Positions 1 through 9,408 of a DNA stretch of 20,247 nucleotides are shown one piece after another. The stretch's first letter is position 1, and each line of letters opens with the position of its first letter. Source of the stretch: DATESN01 sp035270785 (GTDB lineage: Bacteria > Bacillota > Clostridia > Lachnospirales > Lachnospiraceae). The translations under genes were made by a program, and so were the position numbers. Under the pieces are notes generated by a model. The model was not told the origin of the DNA, searched no databases, and was given only the letters and a program-made list of their open reading frames with translations. The stretch spans positions 1 to 20,247 of the forward strand of contig DATESN010000061.1 of assembly GCA_035270785.1 (NCBI GenBank), read 5' to 3'.

Positions 1-13
1 AAAGTCTGGAAAG

Positions 14-979
14 ATGGTGGAAGTTCTTTATCCTACGAACCATTATATTAACCATAATAGACAGCTCATAGCAAGCCAGAAAATAGCAGAAGAGTTTGCG
101 GGTAGAACGGTTGTAGAAGGCGAGGCAATTACAAAGAAATGCAATGTCTATTTACCAGCAGGGTACGACGAAGCGGATGTAAACAAGAAATACAATGTAA
201 TTTATTTTTTGCATGGTGTTGGAGGAAACCATTTTGAATGGATGTTAGATAAGAATGAACAAGGGGTTCCTGTGATTTGCAGTATTTTGGATCATTTGAC
301 GGAAAATGGAGAAACAGAACCCATGATAGTAGTATTTCCAGAGGGAAGAAGCGCGATCAATTGGGAAAATTGTGAATTTGATCCAGAGAGCACTTCGATG
401 CTTGGGTTTTATTATTTTGATTATGAGTTGCGCTTTGATTTAATTCCTTTTATTGAATCACAATTCCATACATACGCTGATATCAATCAGACAAGTGCGT
501 CGGCAAAAGAATATAACCGCCTGCATCGTGCAATAGCAGGTCTATCCATGGGTGGAATGCAATCCCTGAACCTAACCTTCGGTGGATATCGATGTGATTC
601 CGCTTTCTTATGTGGAGCGATTAGTCCATGGAATAATGGTCTGGTTGAAACGGTAAGAACGCCAGGTATGGAAGACTTATTTTCGTTTGTAGGAGCCTTT
701 TCAAATGCCCCCACGACTAGTAAAGGAGAGATACTTGGTGAAGGAATTAGAACAAGTGGATATACGATGTCCGTTCTCCATATTATATGTGGTGATTCTG
801 ATGGTATTGCATATGAAATGGGATATCAGAAAGCAATAAACGGACTAATGAAAGAAGCTGGGGATGCAGTAAAGCTGTATAGTCCAGCGATAATTAAAGG
901 TGGAAAACATGATTTTGGTGTTTGGAATTACGGAGCATATCAATTTCTAAAACAAATTTTCAGAAATGAGGAAAAATGA
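14..979 (+). CDS. Putative feruloyl/carbohydrate esterase (alpha/beta hydrolase, esterase D-like)
   Basis: This is an alpha/beta-hydrolase esterase of the type found in CE1 feruloyl esterases. It probably removes ferulate or another acyl group from arabinoxylan fragments. The nucleophile elbow G-L-S-M-G-G is at residues 176-181 with Ser178. An HGVGG oxyanion-type loop lies at 68-72. The acid is probably Asp261 or Asp263 (CGDSDG), and the histidine is His299 (GGKHDFG). No signal peptide is visible, so it is probably cytoplasmic. The frame is open back to the window edge and the ATG used here has a poorly spaced ribosome-binding site, so the protein may start further upstream. Its stop overlaps the next start as ATGA, which implies translational coupling to the GH36 gene. 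The fold is clear. The exact acyl substrate is inferred from the neighbours, and acetyl esterase is the main alternative. Confidence 0.82.
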   Translation: MVEVLYPTNHYINHNRQLIASQKIAEEFAGRTVVEGEAITKKCNVYLPAGYDEADVNKKYNVIYFLHGVGGNHFEWMLDKNEQGVPVICSILDHLTENGETEPMIVVFPEGRSAINWENCEFDPESTSMLGFYYFDYELRFDLIPFIESQFHTYADINQTSASAKEYNRLHRAIAGLSMGGMQSLNLTFGGYRCDSAFLCGAISPWNNGLVETVRTPGMEDLFSFVGAFSNAPTTSKGEILGEGIRTSGYTMSVLHIICGDSDGIAYEMGYQKAINGLMKEAGDAVKLYSPAIIKGGKHDFGVWNYGAYQFLKQIFRNEEK

Positions 980-3171
980 GAATTCAATATTTTAAGGATG
1001 AGCAAGTTTTTAAACTTGATACTAAGTCATCTAGTTATGTGGTAGGAATAATTGGTAATGAAAAATTAATTGGACATGTTTACTATGGTAGAAAAATAGA
1101 AAGTCATAAATTAGCTTATCTTTTGGGATTAGGGGAGCCACCCCAAGCTTACCCTCTTGATGCTTCAGATCGGGTTAAATTTATGGAAGAATATCCGAAA
1201 GAGTACCCGACCCATGGTTTAGGAGATTATAAAGAAGATGCAATTGCAATAAAAACGAAAAGAGGTCATGGAACCTTACAATTAGGATATACAGAACATA
1301 GAATATATGAAGGAAAACCGTCATTAGTAGGATTGCCTGCAACATTTGGATCAAAAGATAATTGTATGACTTTAGAACTTACTTGCGTAGATCCACTTTT
1401 ACATTTGAAAGTAATTTTGATGTACACTGTATTCGATGATATTGATGCAATTACTAGAAGCGTCAAAGTAATTAATGAAGACAAGGATGAAGTTTTTTTA
1501 ACAAAAGTGCTAAGTGCTTCCATAGATATGACAAATAGAAACTTTGATGTGATGACAATACATGGAACTTGGGGAAGGGAAGGATCTATCAATAGATATC
1601 CTCTTGTATATGGAAATCATAGTGCATCATCAATATCTGGGAAATCGGGACCAATGGCACAGCCATTTATGGCATTAGTATCACATAATGCAGATCAGGA
1701 CGTTGGTGAAGTATATGGCATGAATCTAGTATATTCGGGTAATTTTCTTGCACAAACCAGCATGGATCATCCAGATAACATTCGTACGGTCATAGGAATT
1801 CATCCTACTGATTTTTGTTGGAAATTGGAATCGCAAGAAGAGTTTCAATCACCAGAAGCAGTTCTTGTGTATACTTCAGAGGGAATAGGAGCTATGACAC
1901 GTAATTTCCATGATTTATATCGCAAGCACTTAATTCGTGGTAAATATAGTAATAAAAAACGTCCTATTCTTTTGAATAATTGGGAAGCAACCTATTTTGA
2001 TTTTGATACCAAGAGATTGCTTGGTATTGCAACGGAGGCTTCTAAACTGGGTATTGAGATGTTAGTTGTAGATGATGGATGGTTTGGGAAAAGAAATAAT
2101 GATAGTTCTTCTTTGGGGGATTGGTTTGTTAATGAAGATAAGATCAAAGGGGGATTACACCATCTGGTAAGTGAAGTAAATAAATTGGGAATGAAATTTG
2201 GGATTTGGATGGAACCCGAAATGATATCACCTGATTCTGATTTGTATCGTGCGCATCCTGATTGGGCAATTGCAACGCCAGGGAGAAAGGCCGGACTTCG
2301 TAGAAGTCAATATGTTTTAGACCTATCCAGACAGGAAATCGTGGACAGTATTTTTTCAATGATTGCATCGGTGCTTCACAGTGCCAACATTGAATACGTT
2401 AAGTGGGATATGAACCGTGCATTAGCAGAACTTGGAAGTACAGGGTTGCCAGCAAGCAGACAAGAAGAATTATCACATCGATATGTAATGGGAGTATATC
2501 AGTTACAAGAGCGTTTACTGCAGGAATTTCCTGATTTATTGCTGGAGAATTGTTCCAGCGGCGGTGGCCGGTTTGATCCTGGCATGCTATATTATAGTCC
2601 ACAAATATGGACGTCAGATGATACGGATGCGATAGAACGATTAAAAATACAAGAAGGAACTGCAATGCTTTATCCACTTTCTTCATTAGGCGCACATGTC
2701 AGTGATTGCCCAAATCATATTTTGGGTAGAACAACACCATTTGAAACCAGGGGATATATAGCATTAGCTGGTACTTTTGGATATGAACTTGATGTAACAA
2801 AAATAAAAGAAGAGGAAAGACAGCAGATACCTGAACAAGTTCGGATGTATCATAAATATAATGATCTTGTAAGAGAAGGAGATTATTATAGAATTGCATC
2901 TTATTCCCAAAATGGGGTTTATGACTGTTATATGGTAACGTCAAAAGATAAAAAGGAGGCATTGCTTACCTACGTACAGGTAATGATGTGTCCAGATAAG
3001 CTAGTACGTACAATTTGCTTGAAAGGACTTAATCCTAAACAAGTTTACCGGGTTGAAGGAGAAAATAGAACATACACAGGGGAAGAGTTGATGTATGCGG
3101 GATTAAGAATAGGAATGAAATGGGCTTGCGGGGATTATAAGGGAAAGATAATTCATATTATCGCTGTATAA
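976..3171 (+). CDS. GH36 alpha-galactosidase
   Basis: This is a family GH36 retaining alpha-D-galactosidase of 731 residues, the usual length of bacterial single-chain members. The nucleophile is Asp478 in KWDMNR (476-481). The acid/base is Asp548 in the S-D-D-T-D segment (547-551), followed by the conserved I-E-R-L. Other family marks are DDGWFG (366-371) and CSSGGGRFD (526-534). No signal peptide is seen, so it should act on imported galactosides in the cytoplasm. The start overlaps the esterase stop by four bases, with GAGG at 968-971 as ribosome-binding site. The family usually acts on raffinose-type sugars or galactomannan fragments. Next to esterase, GH95 and GH43 genes, a galactosyl cap on an arabinoxylan side chain is a plausible substrate, but that part is inference. 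Confidence 0.95.
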   Translation: MRIQYFKDEQVFKLDTKSSSYVVGIIGNEKLIGHVYYGRKIESHKLAYLLGLGEPPQAYPLDASDRVKFMEEYPKEYPTHGLGDYKEDAIAIKTKRGHGTLQLGYTEHRIYEGKPSLVGLPATFGSKDNCMTLELTCVDPLLHLKVILMYTVFDDIDAITRSVKVINEDKDEVFLTKVLSASIDMTNRNFDVMTIHGTWGREGSINRYPLVYGNHSASSISGKSGPMAQPFMALVSHNADQDVGEVYGMNLVYSGNFLAQTSMDHPDNIRTVIGIHPTDFCWKLESQEEFQSPEAVLVYTSEGIGAMTRNFHDLYRKHLIRGKYSNKKRPILLNNWEATYFDFDTKRLLGIATEASKLGIEMLVVDDGWFGKRNNDSSSLGDWFVNEDKIKGGLHHLVSEVNKLGMKFGIWMEPEMISPDSDLYRAHPDWAIATPGRKAGLRRSQYVLDLSRQEIVDSIFSMIASVLHSANIEYVKWDMNRALAELGSTGLPASRQEELSHRYVMGVYQLQERLLQEFPDLLLENCSSGGGRFDPGMLYYSPQIWTSDDTDAIERLKIQEGTAMLYPLSSLGAHVSDCPNHILGRTTPFETRGYIALAGTFGYELDVTKIKEEERQQIPEQVRMYHKYNDLVREGDYYRIASYSQNGVYDCYMVTSKDKKEALLTYVQVMMCPDKLVRTICLKGLNPKQVYRVEGENRTYTGEELMYAGLRIGMKWACGDYKGKIIHIIAV

Positions 3172-3221
3172 TAGTTTAAATCAAAACTTATAAATGTGTT
3201 GAAATGAAAGGTTGAAAGACA

Positions 3222-5402
3222 ATGGGAAAAATAAAATTTGATACACCAGCAAAAGATTGGAATGAAGCATTACCAATAGGTAATGGTAGGATAGGCGCTA
3301 TGATTTTTGGAAATGAAAATCGTGAAAGAGTGCAGTTAAATGGGGATAGTATTTGGTATGGTGGACCACAAAACAGATGTAATGATGATGCATATACTAC
3401 ACTTCCTGCCATTCGCAAATTAATTTTAGAAGATGAAAATATGGAAGAAGCCCAGCGACTTATGACATATGCATTATCAGGGACCCCACAAGGACAAAGA
3501 CCTTACCAGACAGCAGGTGATCTTTGGATTGATTGGGGGTATCCCAGCGTAACAGAATATAGTCGTCAGTTGAATCTAGATGAAGGCATCGTGCAAGCAC
3601 AATATAAGATAGGTGAGAATCTATTAGAAAAAGAATATCTTGCCTCCTATCCAGCACAGGTAATTGGAATTCGATTTAAGGCATCCATACCAGGCGGTTT
3701 GAAGTTCACAGTGATGATGACAAGGGAACGCTTTTATGACGGAACAGGAAAGTTGGATGATAATTCCATTCAAATGTGGGGTAACCAAGGAGAAAATGGG
3801 ATTCGTTTTTCTGTTGGAGTAAAGGCCACAACTAAAGGTGGAAAAGTGACAGTTGTGGGAGAGCATCTTATTGTGGAGGATGCAGATGAAGCCGTCTTAT
3901 ATGTTGCCATAGAAACTTCTTTTTATGAAAAAGGAGATTTAAAACAAAGCCTTCTTAAACGGCTATGTTCCGCGGAGAAAAAATCATTTGAAGCTTTAAA
4001 GGAAGAACATCAAAAGGACTATAAGGAGCTTTACCACCGTGTGAAATTATCGCTTGGTAAAAAAGTAGAAAAAAATAATAAGCTACAATATGTGGAAGAT
4101 TATTTTCAATTTGGTAGATATTTATGCATAAGTGCTAGCCGCCCTGGTAGTTTACCTTCCAATCTGCAGGGAATCTGGAATGCTTCTATGACACCTCCGT
4201 GGGATTCCAAATATACAATTAACATTAATTTAGAAATGAATTACTGGCCAGTGGAAAGCTGTAATCTATCCGAATGTCACGAACCTCTCTTTGAATTATT
4301 GAAGAGAATGCATAAAAGTGGTAAAGAAATAGCACGTAAGATGTATGGATGTCGTGGATTTGTAGCACATCATAATACGGATATATGGGCAGATTGTGCA
4401 CCACAGGATATTTATATTCCAGCGTCTTATTGGGTTATGGGTGGAGCATGGTTGTGCACAAACATCTGGACGCATTATATATATACTAAGGATGATAAGT
4501 TTTTAGCAAAGATGTATCCAATCTTGCAGGATGCAGTTTTGTTTTTCCATGATTATTTAGTGGAAGAAAAAGGAGAACTTGTTACTTGCCCTTCGGTGTC
4601 ACCAGAAAACACTTATATATTGCCATCTGGAATGAAAGGATGTGTCTGTGCAGGTGCATCTATGGATAATCAGATTTTACGTGATTTGATGCAAGGCTAT
4701 CTTAAAGCTTCAGAACAATTGAACATAAATAATGAAGAGGTAGAAAAAACGAAGGAAATTATAAAAAGAATCCCGAGAGACAAAATCGGAAAGCATGGTC
4801 AGATCATGGAATGGCGTGAGGATTATGATGAGGTTGAGCCAGGACATAGACATATCTCACAATTATATGCACTTCATCCATCCCAACAGATTACAACAGA
4901 TGGGACACCAGAACTTGCAAAGGCAGCACGTAAAACATTAGAAAGAAGATTGCAATATGGGGGAGGACATACGGGTTGGAGCTGTGCGTGGATTATCAAT
5001 TTATATGCAAGACTTTTTGATGGAGAAAAGGCATGGGAAAATATACAAAAGATGTTTGAAAAGTCGACATTTCCAAATAGAATGAGCAATCACCCTGCAG
5101 GCGACGGGTTTGTATTTCAAATTGATGGTAATTACGGAGCAACCGCTGCAATCAGTGAAATGCTTCTGCAAAGCAATGAAGAGAGAACAATCTTATTGCC
5201 AGCAATTCCGGCGGAATGGTCTGAGGGTAGTATTATGGGCTTGTCCATGTGTGGAGGAGCTAGTATTGATATGAAGTGGTTGGACGGAAAAGTAGAAAGT
5301 TGTACGATACATGCCAAGAATAGTATAGAAACACAAATGCTATGGAATGGCAAGAAAAAATATGTGCAGATTCAAAAGGGGGAAGATTACATCCTGTTAT
5401 AG
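3222..5402 (+). CDS. GH95 alpha-L-fucosidase or alpha-L-galactosidase
   Basis: This is a family GH95 inverting glycosidase of 726 residues without a visible signal peptide. The N-terminal beta domain begins with the family pattern (LPIGNGRIGAMIFG and LNGDSIWYGGP). The catalytic (alpha/alpha)6 region has the NIN...MNYW motif with Asn334 and Asn336, HHNTDIW at 383-389, SPEN with Glu462 as probable general acid, and FQIDGNYGA with Asp635. These match the asparagine, glutamate and aspartate set known for the family. Members split alpha-1,2-L-fucosides, and some split alpha-L-galactosides from corn-type xylan. Because every neighbour points to arabinoxylan, L-galactosidase activity is as likely as fucosidase activity. 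It starts 50 bases after the GH36 gene with only a weak GAAAG-type ribosome-binding site. An in-frame ATG at 3204 is followed at once by a stop. Confidence 0.93.
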   Translation: MGKIKFDTPAKDWNEALPIGNGRIGAMIFGNENRERVQLNGDSIWYGGPQNRCNDDAYTTLPAIRKLILEDENMEEAQRLMTYALSGTPQGQRPYQTAGDLWIDWGYPSVTEYSRQLNLDEGIVQAQYKIGENLLEKEYLASYPAQVIGIRFKASIPGGLKFTVMMTRERFYDGTGKLDDNSIQMWGNQGENGIRFSVGVKATTKGGKVTVVGEHLIVEDADEAVLYVAIETSFYEKGDLKQSLLKRLCSAEKKSFEALKEEHQKDYKELYHRVKLSLGKKVEKNNKLQYVEDYFQFGRYLCISASRPGSLPSNLQGIWNASMTPPWDSKYTININLEMNYWPVESCNLSECHEPLFELLKRMHKSGKEIARKMYGCRGFVAHHNTDIWADCAPQDIYIPASYWVMGGAWLCTNIWTHYIYTKDDKFLAKMYPILQDAVLFFHDYLVEEKGELVTCPSVSPENTYILPSGMKGCVCAGASMDNQILRDLMQGYLKASEQLNINNEEVEKTKEIIKRIPRDKIGKHGQIMEWREDYDEVEPGHRHISQLYALHPSQQITTDGTPELAKAARKTLERRLQYGGGHTGWSCAWIINLYARLFDGEKAWENIQKMFEKSTFPNRMSNHPAGDGFVFQIDGNYGATAAISEMLLQSNEERTILLPAIPAEWSEGSIMGLSMCGGASIDMKWLDGKVESCTIHAKNSIETQMLWNGKKKYVQIQKGEDYILL

Positions 5403-5542
5403 AATCAGCAAAAATATAGATCATTTAAGTTAGCAACATATAGAAGTAGAATAGCAAGGTTTGATAGGAATTAAATGCTGTAAAAAGATATGATTTAAAA
5501 GTTGAGAGTGATGTTTTTTATAGTAGCAAGTGGAGGAAAAAG

Positions 5543-7012
5543 ATGAATAAGATTGAACTTGAAAAGAAGTTTTCTACCGTTAAAACTGGTAGGTCCTATA
5601 AACAGCTTGGAAATCATAATCCAGTTATGACACAACGTTTCGGTGCTGATCCATATGCACTTGTGTATGAAGATCGTTGTTATCTTTATATGACAGGTGA
5701 TTTGATTTCAATAAATGAAAGCGGAGAGATTGGCGAGAATACCTATGCTAATATTAATACTATTAATGTTATTTCATCAGGGGATTTGGTAAACTGGACA
5801 GATCATGGTACAATTTATGCAGCATCTAAGAACGGTGCTGCTTTATGGGGAAATAATTCATGGGCACCAGCTGCTGCTTATAAAATGATAAATGGTTCAC
5901 CAAAGTTTTTCCTGTACTTTGCTAATAGTGGAAACGGAATTGCTGTTTTAACAAGTGATAGTCCAACAGGACCCTTTACAGATCCAATTGGCCGTGCACT
6001 TATTTCAAGAGAAACCCCGAATTGTGCAGATGTACCATGGCTGTTTGATCCAGCTGTTTTGATGGATGATGGAATAGCATATTTATATTTTGGTGGTGGT
6101 ATTTCCAAAGATCAATTAGCCTCAAACCCAGGGACTGCAAGGGTAGTAAGGTTAGGAGAAGATATGATTAGCCTTGCATCTGATGCAAAAGCGATAGAAA
6201 ATGTTATGTATTTATTTGAAGATTCTGGCATTAATAAAATTGGTGATACCTATTATTATTCATATTGTTCTAATTTTAATGTACCTGATGAAGAGGTGGA
6301 GAATCTTGGATTTGACAAAGGTGAAATTATTATGATGACATCTAAATGTCCCCTGGGTCCTTTTCAAATGTATGGTTCCGTGCTAAAAAATCCAGAATAT
6401 TTTTTTGGAAAAGGCGGAAATAACCATCATTGTATGTTTACGTTTAAGGGAAAATGGTATATGGCTTATCATACCCGACTTGTAGAACAGGAAATGAATA
6501 TAGACAAGGGTTACAGAAGCACTAATATTGATCGTGTATATCTAAATGAAGATGGAACAATTAAAAAGATAACAGGAACAAAAGTAGGAGTAGAACAGGT
6601 TGGAAGATTAGATCCTTACCAGAAAACGCAAGCAGTTACGATGGGAATCATGTCAGACATAACAACTTCACAATATGGAAGTATTGCAGAAAAGTATGGT
6701 TCGGGTGAAATGATTGTGACTGGTATTCACCCAGGTAGTTGGATAGGAATCTATGGTGTAGATTTTGGAACCAATCAAGGAGAAAAGATTACAATTTCAG
6801 TAAGATCTATTCCAAAGGCAAAGGGATGCATAAAGATATGTGTGAACAATCCAGACAGCGAAGCGTTGGGTTACATAGAAATTAAAGATAGAGTGAATGA
6901 AGATTTTCAAGAAATCACAGCTTCATTGGATAAAAAAATAACAGGCTGTCATGATTTATTTTTTGTTTTTGAAGGTGAGGGTTATGATCTTCAATATTGG
7001 TTTTTTGAATAA
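5543..7012 (+). CDS. GH43 arabinoxylan arabinofuranohydrolase with C-terminal CBM6-like domain
   Basis: This 489-residue protein has an N-terminal five-bladed GH43 domain of the arabinoxylan arabinofuranohydrolase type (Bacillus XynD-like). The FGADPYALVY motif near residue 33 and the ISS-DLVNWTDHG motif are typical. The catalytic trio is probably Asp36 as base, Asp169 in WLFDPAV, and Glu226 in LFEDSG as acid. His295-His296 lie in the NNHH motif near the active-site calcium of related enzymes. Residues from about 365 to the end look like a CBM6-type beta sandwich (GIHPGSWIGIYGVDFG, then a C-terminal YWFFE). It should remove arabinofuranosyl side groups from xylan or xylo-oligosaccharides. No signal peptide is seen. 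A strong GGAGG at 5532-5536 sets the start. The 140-base gap upstream is the largest between the first ten genes, but it holds no convincing promoter. Confidence 0.92.
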   Translation: MNKIELEKKFSTVKTGRSYKQLGNHNPVMTQRFGADPYALVYEDRCYLYMTGDLISINESGEIGENTYANINTINVISSGDLVNWTDHGTIYAASKNGAALWGNNSWAPAAAYKMINGSPKFFLYFANSGNGIAVLTSDSPTGPFTDPIGRALISRETPNCADVPWLFDPAVLMDDGIAYLYFGGGISKDQLASNPGTARVVRLGEDMISLASDAKAIENVMYLFEDSGINKIGDTYYYSYCSNFNVPDEEVENLGFDKGEIIMMTSKCPLGPFQMYGSVLKNPEYFFGKGGNNHHCMFTFKGKWYMAYHTRLVEQEMNIDKGYRSTNIDRVYLNEDGTIKKITGTKVGVEQVGRLDPYQKTQAVTMGIMSDITTSQYGSIAEKYGSGEMIVTGIHPGSWIGIYGVDFGTNQGEKITISVRSIPKAKGCIKICVNNPDSEALGYIEIKDRVNEDFQEITASLDKKITGCHDLFFVFEGEGYDLQYWFFE

Positions 7013-7053
7013 AGAAATTAGCAAACAAGCGCTGTAAAGGCTTTGATGGTGTA

Positions 7054-9369
7054 ATGAATATGAAAGAAATAAAATTACCTAAAGAAATATGGGATCTTCT
7101 GCAAACATCTGGAATTACAAAAAAGGATGTTTGCTTTTGTGCACCCACTGATTTAAATGACACTGGAGAATATGTAGATGGTTTTCTTGTTTTGACAGAG
7201 GAAAAGCTATTCTGTTTAAAGGCAACAGCATATCCAGGAAGAATTCAGTATTTTAAAGGTTTTGAATTCAAAGACCAAATGAATCAGGAATATAATCAAG
7301 AATGGTCAATACAAGAATATTTCGTAAAAGAAATTGATCGTATGTGGATAGAACCACAGGTATCATGTAATCTGCTTCTTATTAAAATAGAGGATTTAGA
7401 AATTTGTGTATCTGTTTTTTCTAATCTTCATAAAAGCCGTGCACATTCTCTAATACGAAAGTTTGATCATCGGGGGGATGAGAACCAATTAGAAGTAGAG
7501 GAGGAAGATGAATATTGTCCTAAATGCGGAAGAATGTATATAGATAAGTCGAGAAAGATTTGCACAAAATGTATGGATCGAAAGTCTATCTTTATCCGTG
7601 TACTTGGATATTTCAAGCCACATAGTCGCATGATAGGGGTGATGTTCGCTTGTATTTTGGCATCTACTAGTTTAAATCTTGTATGGCCTTATCTTAATGG
7701 TACGATTTTATATGATGGGATACTGAGTAAAAATGAACAGTTTCTATTAAAATATGGAATTAAAAACGGGAACTTTATAACCGCATTATTTCTTGTTGTT
7801 TTGACTATGTTTGTAACTAAATTAGTATTATTGCTGTTTCAAATTATACAAGGTGTATTAACCGCTAAAATGGTTACGAACGTAGTATGTACTATGAAAA
7901 AGGATGTCTTTCAAAATATGGGAAAGTTGTCTATTCAGTTTTATAAAAGTAGACAAACTGGAAGTTTAATGACCAGAGTTATGAGTGACGCGGAGCGTGT
8001 TACAGGATTTTTCTTTGATGGACTTCCCTATCTATTTATTAATGGATTTATTATTTTGGCATCCGTATGTGTTATGTTAAGCATTAATTGGCAGATGACA
8101 ATTATGACAATTTTATTGCTCCCAGTTTTGACTGTTATTAGTTTATATTTGCGCCCAAAGATATGGGTTATGTTTGGGAAAAGACATAGGGCGGAACGAT
8201 CTCTAAATGGTTTAATTAATGATAATTTAACGGGGGCTCGCGTTGTTAAATCATTTGGGCGTGAAAAGAATGAAGTAGAACGATTCCATGGTTATAACCA
8301 TAAATTAAAGGAAGCAGAGATTTCAATTGCTTATCGCCAAAATTATTTTCGTTTTGTTTATGGTGCGGCACAAGAAATAGCAAACATAGCAGTTTGGAGC
8401 ATTGGTGTATATTTTCTTATGAATGGAAAAAACATGAATGTTGGTACCATCATTACGTTTGCAGGTTATGTAGGACAGCTTAGCGGACCAATGGGATTTT
8501 TTTCAAGAGTCTTTAACTGGTGGGCGGATAGTATGAACAGTGCCCAGCGTATGTTTGAAATTATGGATGCCATTCCTGATATTTCCGAAAAAGAACATCC
8601 TATAGCGTTAAAAAATCCAAGGGGAGAAGTTACACTAAAGAATGTTACCTTTGGTTATGAAGAAAACAGACCAATTCTCAAAAACATTAATTTTCATGTA
8701 CCCGAAGGAAGCATGCTTGGTATCGTTGGACATTCTGGAGCTGGAAAGACAACCATAGTAAATCTGATATCTCGAATGTATGATCCCCAAGAAGGTTGTA
8801 TTATGATTGATGGCAATGATATTAGAGATCTTTCTTTTCACGATTTAAGAAAAAATGTTGCCATGGTGTCTCAGGAAACATATGTTTTTATGGGAACGGT
8901 AGCGGAGAATATTGCATATGCTAATCCCGAAGCAAGTTTAGAAGATATTATGAAGGCAGCTAAACTCGCAGGGGCACATGATTTTATTATGCGAATGTCA
9001 GATGCATATGATACAACAATAGGTGCTTCGGGAAGGGAGCTATCAGGTGGAGAAAGGCAGAGAATTTCTATTGCAAGAGCCATTCTTGCAAATCCTAAAA
9101 TTTTGATTCTTGATGAAGCAACCGCCTCAGTAGATACAGAAACAGAAAGAATTATACAAAAATCTATTAATTATCTTATAAAAGGAAGAACGACAATATC
9201 CATCGCCCATCGATTATCCACCCTTCGGGATGCTGATTATCTGGTTGTCATAGAACAGGGTGTAATTACAGAACGTGGAACGCAGACGGAATTGGCGGCA
9301 TTAAAGGGAACCTATAGTAAATTATTAGGGTTACAGACAGAGGCTTTAGAATTAAAAGGTACATTATAG
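7054..9369 (+). CDS. ABC exporter-type half-transporter with N-terminal zinc-ribbon extension
   Basis: This is a fused permease/ATPase of 771 residues. Residues 1-140 form a soluble domain of unknown role. A CPKC...CTKC zinc-ribbon-like motif follows (Cys155, 158, 170, 173). About six membrane segments lie between 194 and 484. The ATPase domain is complete: Walker A GHSGAGKTT (559-567), signature LSGGE (663-667), Walker B ILILDE with Glu688, and switch His719. It is paralogous to the protein at 9961-12150, with which it probably forms a heterodimer, and a DUF1854-like gene lies between them. The fold is that of ABC exporters, so it is not a normal sugar importer, and the substrate is unknown. 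The ribosome-binding site is weak (AAAGG is 13 bases away). A second ATG at 7060 is possible. Confidence 0.92.
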   Translation: MNMKEIKLPKEIWDLLQTSGITKKDVCFCAPTDLNDTGEYVDGFLVLTEEKLFCLKATAYPGRIQYFKGFEFKDQMNQEYNQEWSIQEYFVKEIDRMWIEPQVSCNLLLIKIEDLEICVSVFSNLHKSRAHSLIRKFDHRGDENQLEVEEEDEYCPKCGRMYIDKSRKICTKCMDRKSIFIRVLGYFKPHSRMIGVMFACILASTSLNLVWPYLNGTILYDGILSKNEQFLLKYGIKNGNFITALFLVVLTMFVTKLVLLLFQIIQGVLTAKMVTNVVCTMKKDVFQNMGKLSIQFYKSRQTGSLMTRVMSDAERVTGFFFDGLPYLFINGFIILASVCVMLSINWQMTIMTILLLPVLTVISLYLRPKIWVMFGKRHRAERSLNGLINDNLTGARVVKSFGREKNEVERFHGYNHKLKEAEISIAYRQNYFRFVYGAAQEIANIAVWSIGVYFLMNGKNMNVGTIITFAGYVGQLSGPMGFFSRVFNWWADSMNSAQRMFEIMDAIPDISEKEHPIALKNPRGEVTLKNVTFGYEENRPILKNINFHVPEGSMLGIVGHSGAGKTTIVNLISRMYDPQEGCIMIDGNDIRDLSFHDLRKNVAMVSQETYVFMGTVAENIAYANPEASLEDIMKAAKLAGAHDFIMRMSDAYDTTIGASGRELSGGERQRISIARAILANPKILILDEATASVDTETERIIQKSINYLIKGRTTISIAHRLSTLRDADYLVVIEQGVITERGTQTELAALKGTYSKLLGLQTEALELKGTL

Positions 9370-9408
9370 ATACAATCATGTTGTAACGATAACGTTGGAG
9401 GATTTTGT

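Noticed and set aside
1..51. Alternative frame at the left edge ending at TAA 49-51 as the tail of an upstream gene
   Set aside because: Only 16 codons are visible, so it cannot be told from chance. It would overlap the esterase start by about 38 bases.
5403..5542. Possible promoter in the 140-base gap before the first GH43 (TTGATA at 5461, TATGAT at 5489)
   Set aside because: The spacer is 22 bases, which is too long, and no better pair was found in this AT-rich gap.
7030..7046. Catabolite-response-like sequence (TGTAAAGGCTTTGA) before the first ABC gene
   Set aside because: The central CG is missing and the palindromic core AAAGGCTTT is short. Chance is a sufficient explanation.
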